Part shown: positions 13,434 through 13,699 of the stretch, piece by piece
Layout of the letters: the number at the start of each line of letters is the position of its first letter
Position numbering within the stretch: the first letter of the stretch is position 1
Assembly: GCA_002490995.1 (NCBI GenBank)
Contig: DKVC01000285.1
Location: 1-13,699, forward strand
Source of the DNA: Lachnospiraceae bacterium UBA7188
GTDB taxonomy: Bacteria > Bacillota > Clostridia > Lachnospirales > Lachnospiraceae
Length of the DNA stretch: 13,699 bases
Direction of reading: 5' to 3'
Notes under the pieces: model-generated
The model's database searches: none
What the model was told of the DNA's origin: nothing
What the model saw: only the letters and a program-made list of their open reading frames with translations
Translations under genes and position numbers: made by a program

Positions 13434-13699
13434 GCTTCGATCCGGTAAAATCAAATATATCTTGTATCAGTCAGATCGTGGTCCGGGACAGGCTTTCTGC
13501 TTTGTCAGAGCCTTTCCGGAACCGATTCAGTAAATCTGTTTTCAATATGTACCATGACGGCATGTTATATCTACATGATTGCCCATTCTATTTCTAATAT
13601 AAATATCATGTAATTTTATTCGATATGTCTTGTTTCAGGCAGAATCTGCGTTACCAAGGAAGTGTCTACAAATAACTGATACGAGTTTAAAGCCGTTTT
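13434..13699. other. AT-rich intergenic tail with no clear gene
   Basis: No gene with a ribosome site was found. There is an imperfect inverted repeat around 13489-13525 (GGTCCGG and TCCGGAACC flanking AGGCT/AGCCT) that could be a poor terminator for the PilT operon. From 13616 to the edge a minus-strand frame is open for 27 codons (SYQLFVDTSLVTQILPET within it) and could be the end of a gene lying beyond the window. Confidence 0.4.

Overview
The window looks like chromosomal DNA from an anaerobic Gram-positive gut bacterium of the Clostridia, most likely Lachnospiraceae. This is inferred from gene content (cyclophilin-like lipoprotein, LytTR regulator with a LiaF-like membrane partner, TIGR04086-type membrane protein, bacteriohemerythrin fused to a receiver), strong AGGAGG ribosome sites, GTG/TTG starts and roughly balanced base composition. 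No tRNA, rRNA, CRISPR array or intact transposase was seen.

Layout. 89-841: lipoprotein with an acidic linker and a cyclophilin-like domain. 842-1289: a decayed membrane-protein frame on the minus strand, then a near-consensus promoter. 1290-1916: a severely truncated GH116 glycosidase gene. 2011-2781: TcdA-type E1-like enzyme (tRNA t6A cyclisation). 2934-4351: LytTR regulator and LiaF-like membrane protein, separated by two tandem 108-bp hairpin-forming repeats. 4411-4944: small N-acetylmuramoyl-L-alanine amidase whose ribosome site lies inside a terminator-like hairpin. 5022-5120: a 99-bp palindromic repeat. 5165-8743: pstS-pstC-pstA-pstB phosphate importer genes. 8730-10037 (minus): CNNM/CorC-type membrane protein, its 3' end overlapping pstB. 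10200-10577: small four-helix membrane protein. 10595-10694: second copy of the palindromic repeat. 10958-13373: two-gene operon of a hemerythrin/CheX-like/receiver protein and a PilT-like ATPase whose Walker A lysine is replaced by arginine. 13374-13699: partial third repeat copy and AT-rich sequence without a clear gene.

How the parts may work together. LytTR, LiaF-like protein and amidase suggest an envelope-stress or cell-wall module. The pst genes are a standard high-affinity phosphate importer, but no phoU is present within the window. The hemerythrin-receiver protein with the PilT-like ATPase suggests oxygen- or redox-linked control of a type IV pilus-like machine; this pairing is the most system-like novelty here. 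The structured repeats (the 108-bp tandem pair, and the dispersed ~100-bp element with ATACTCRTG-like inverted ends) are the main non-coding signals.
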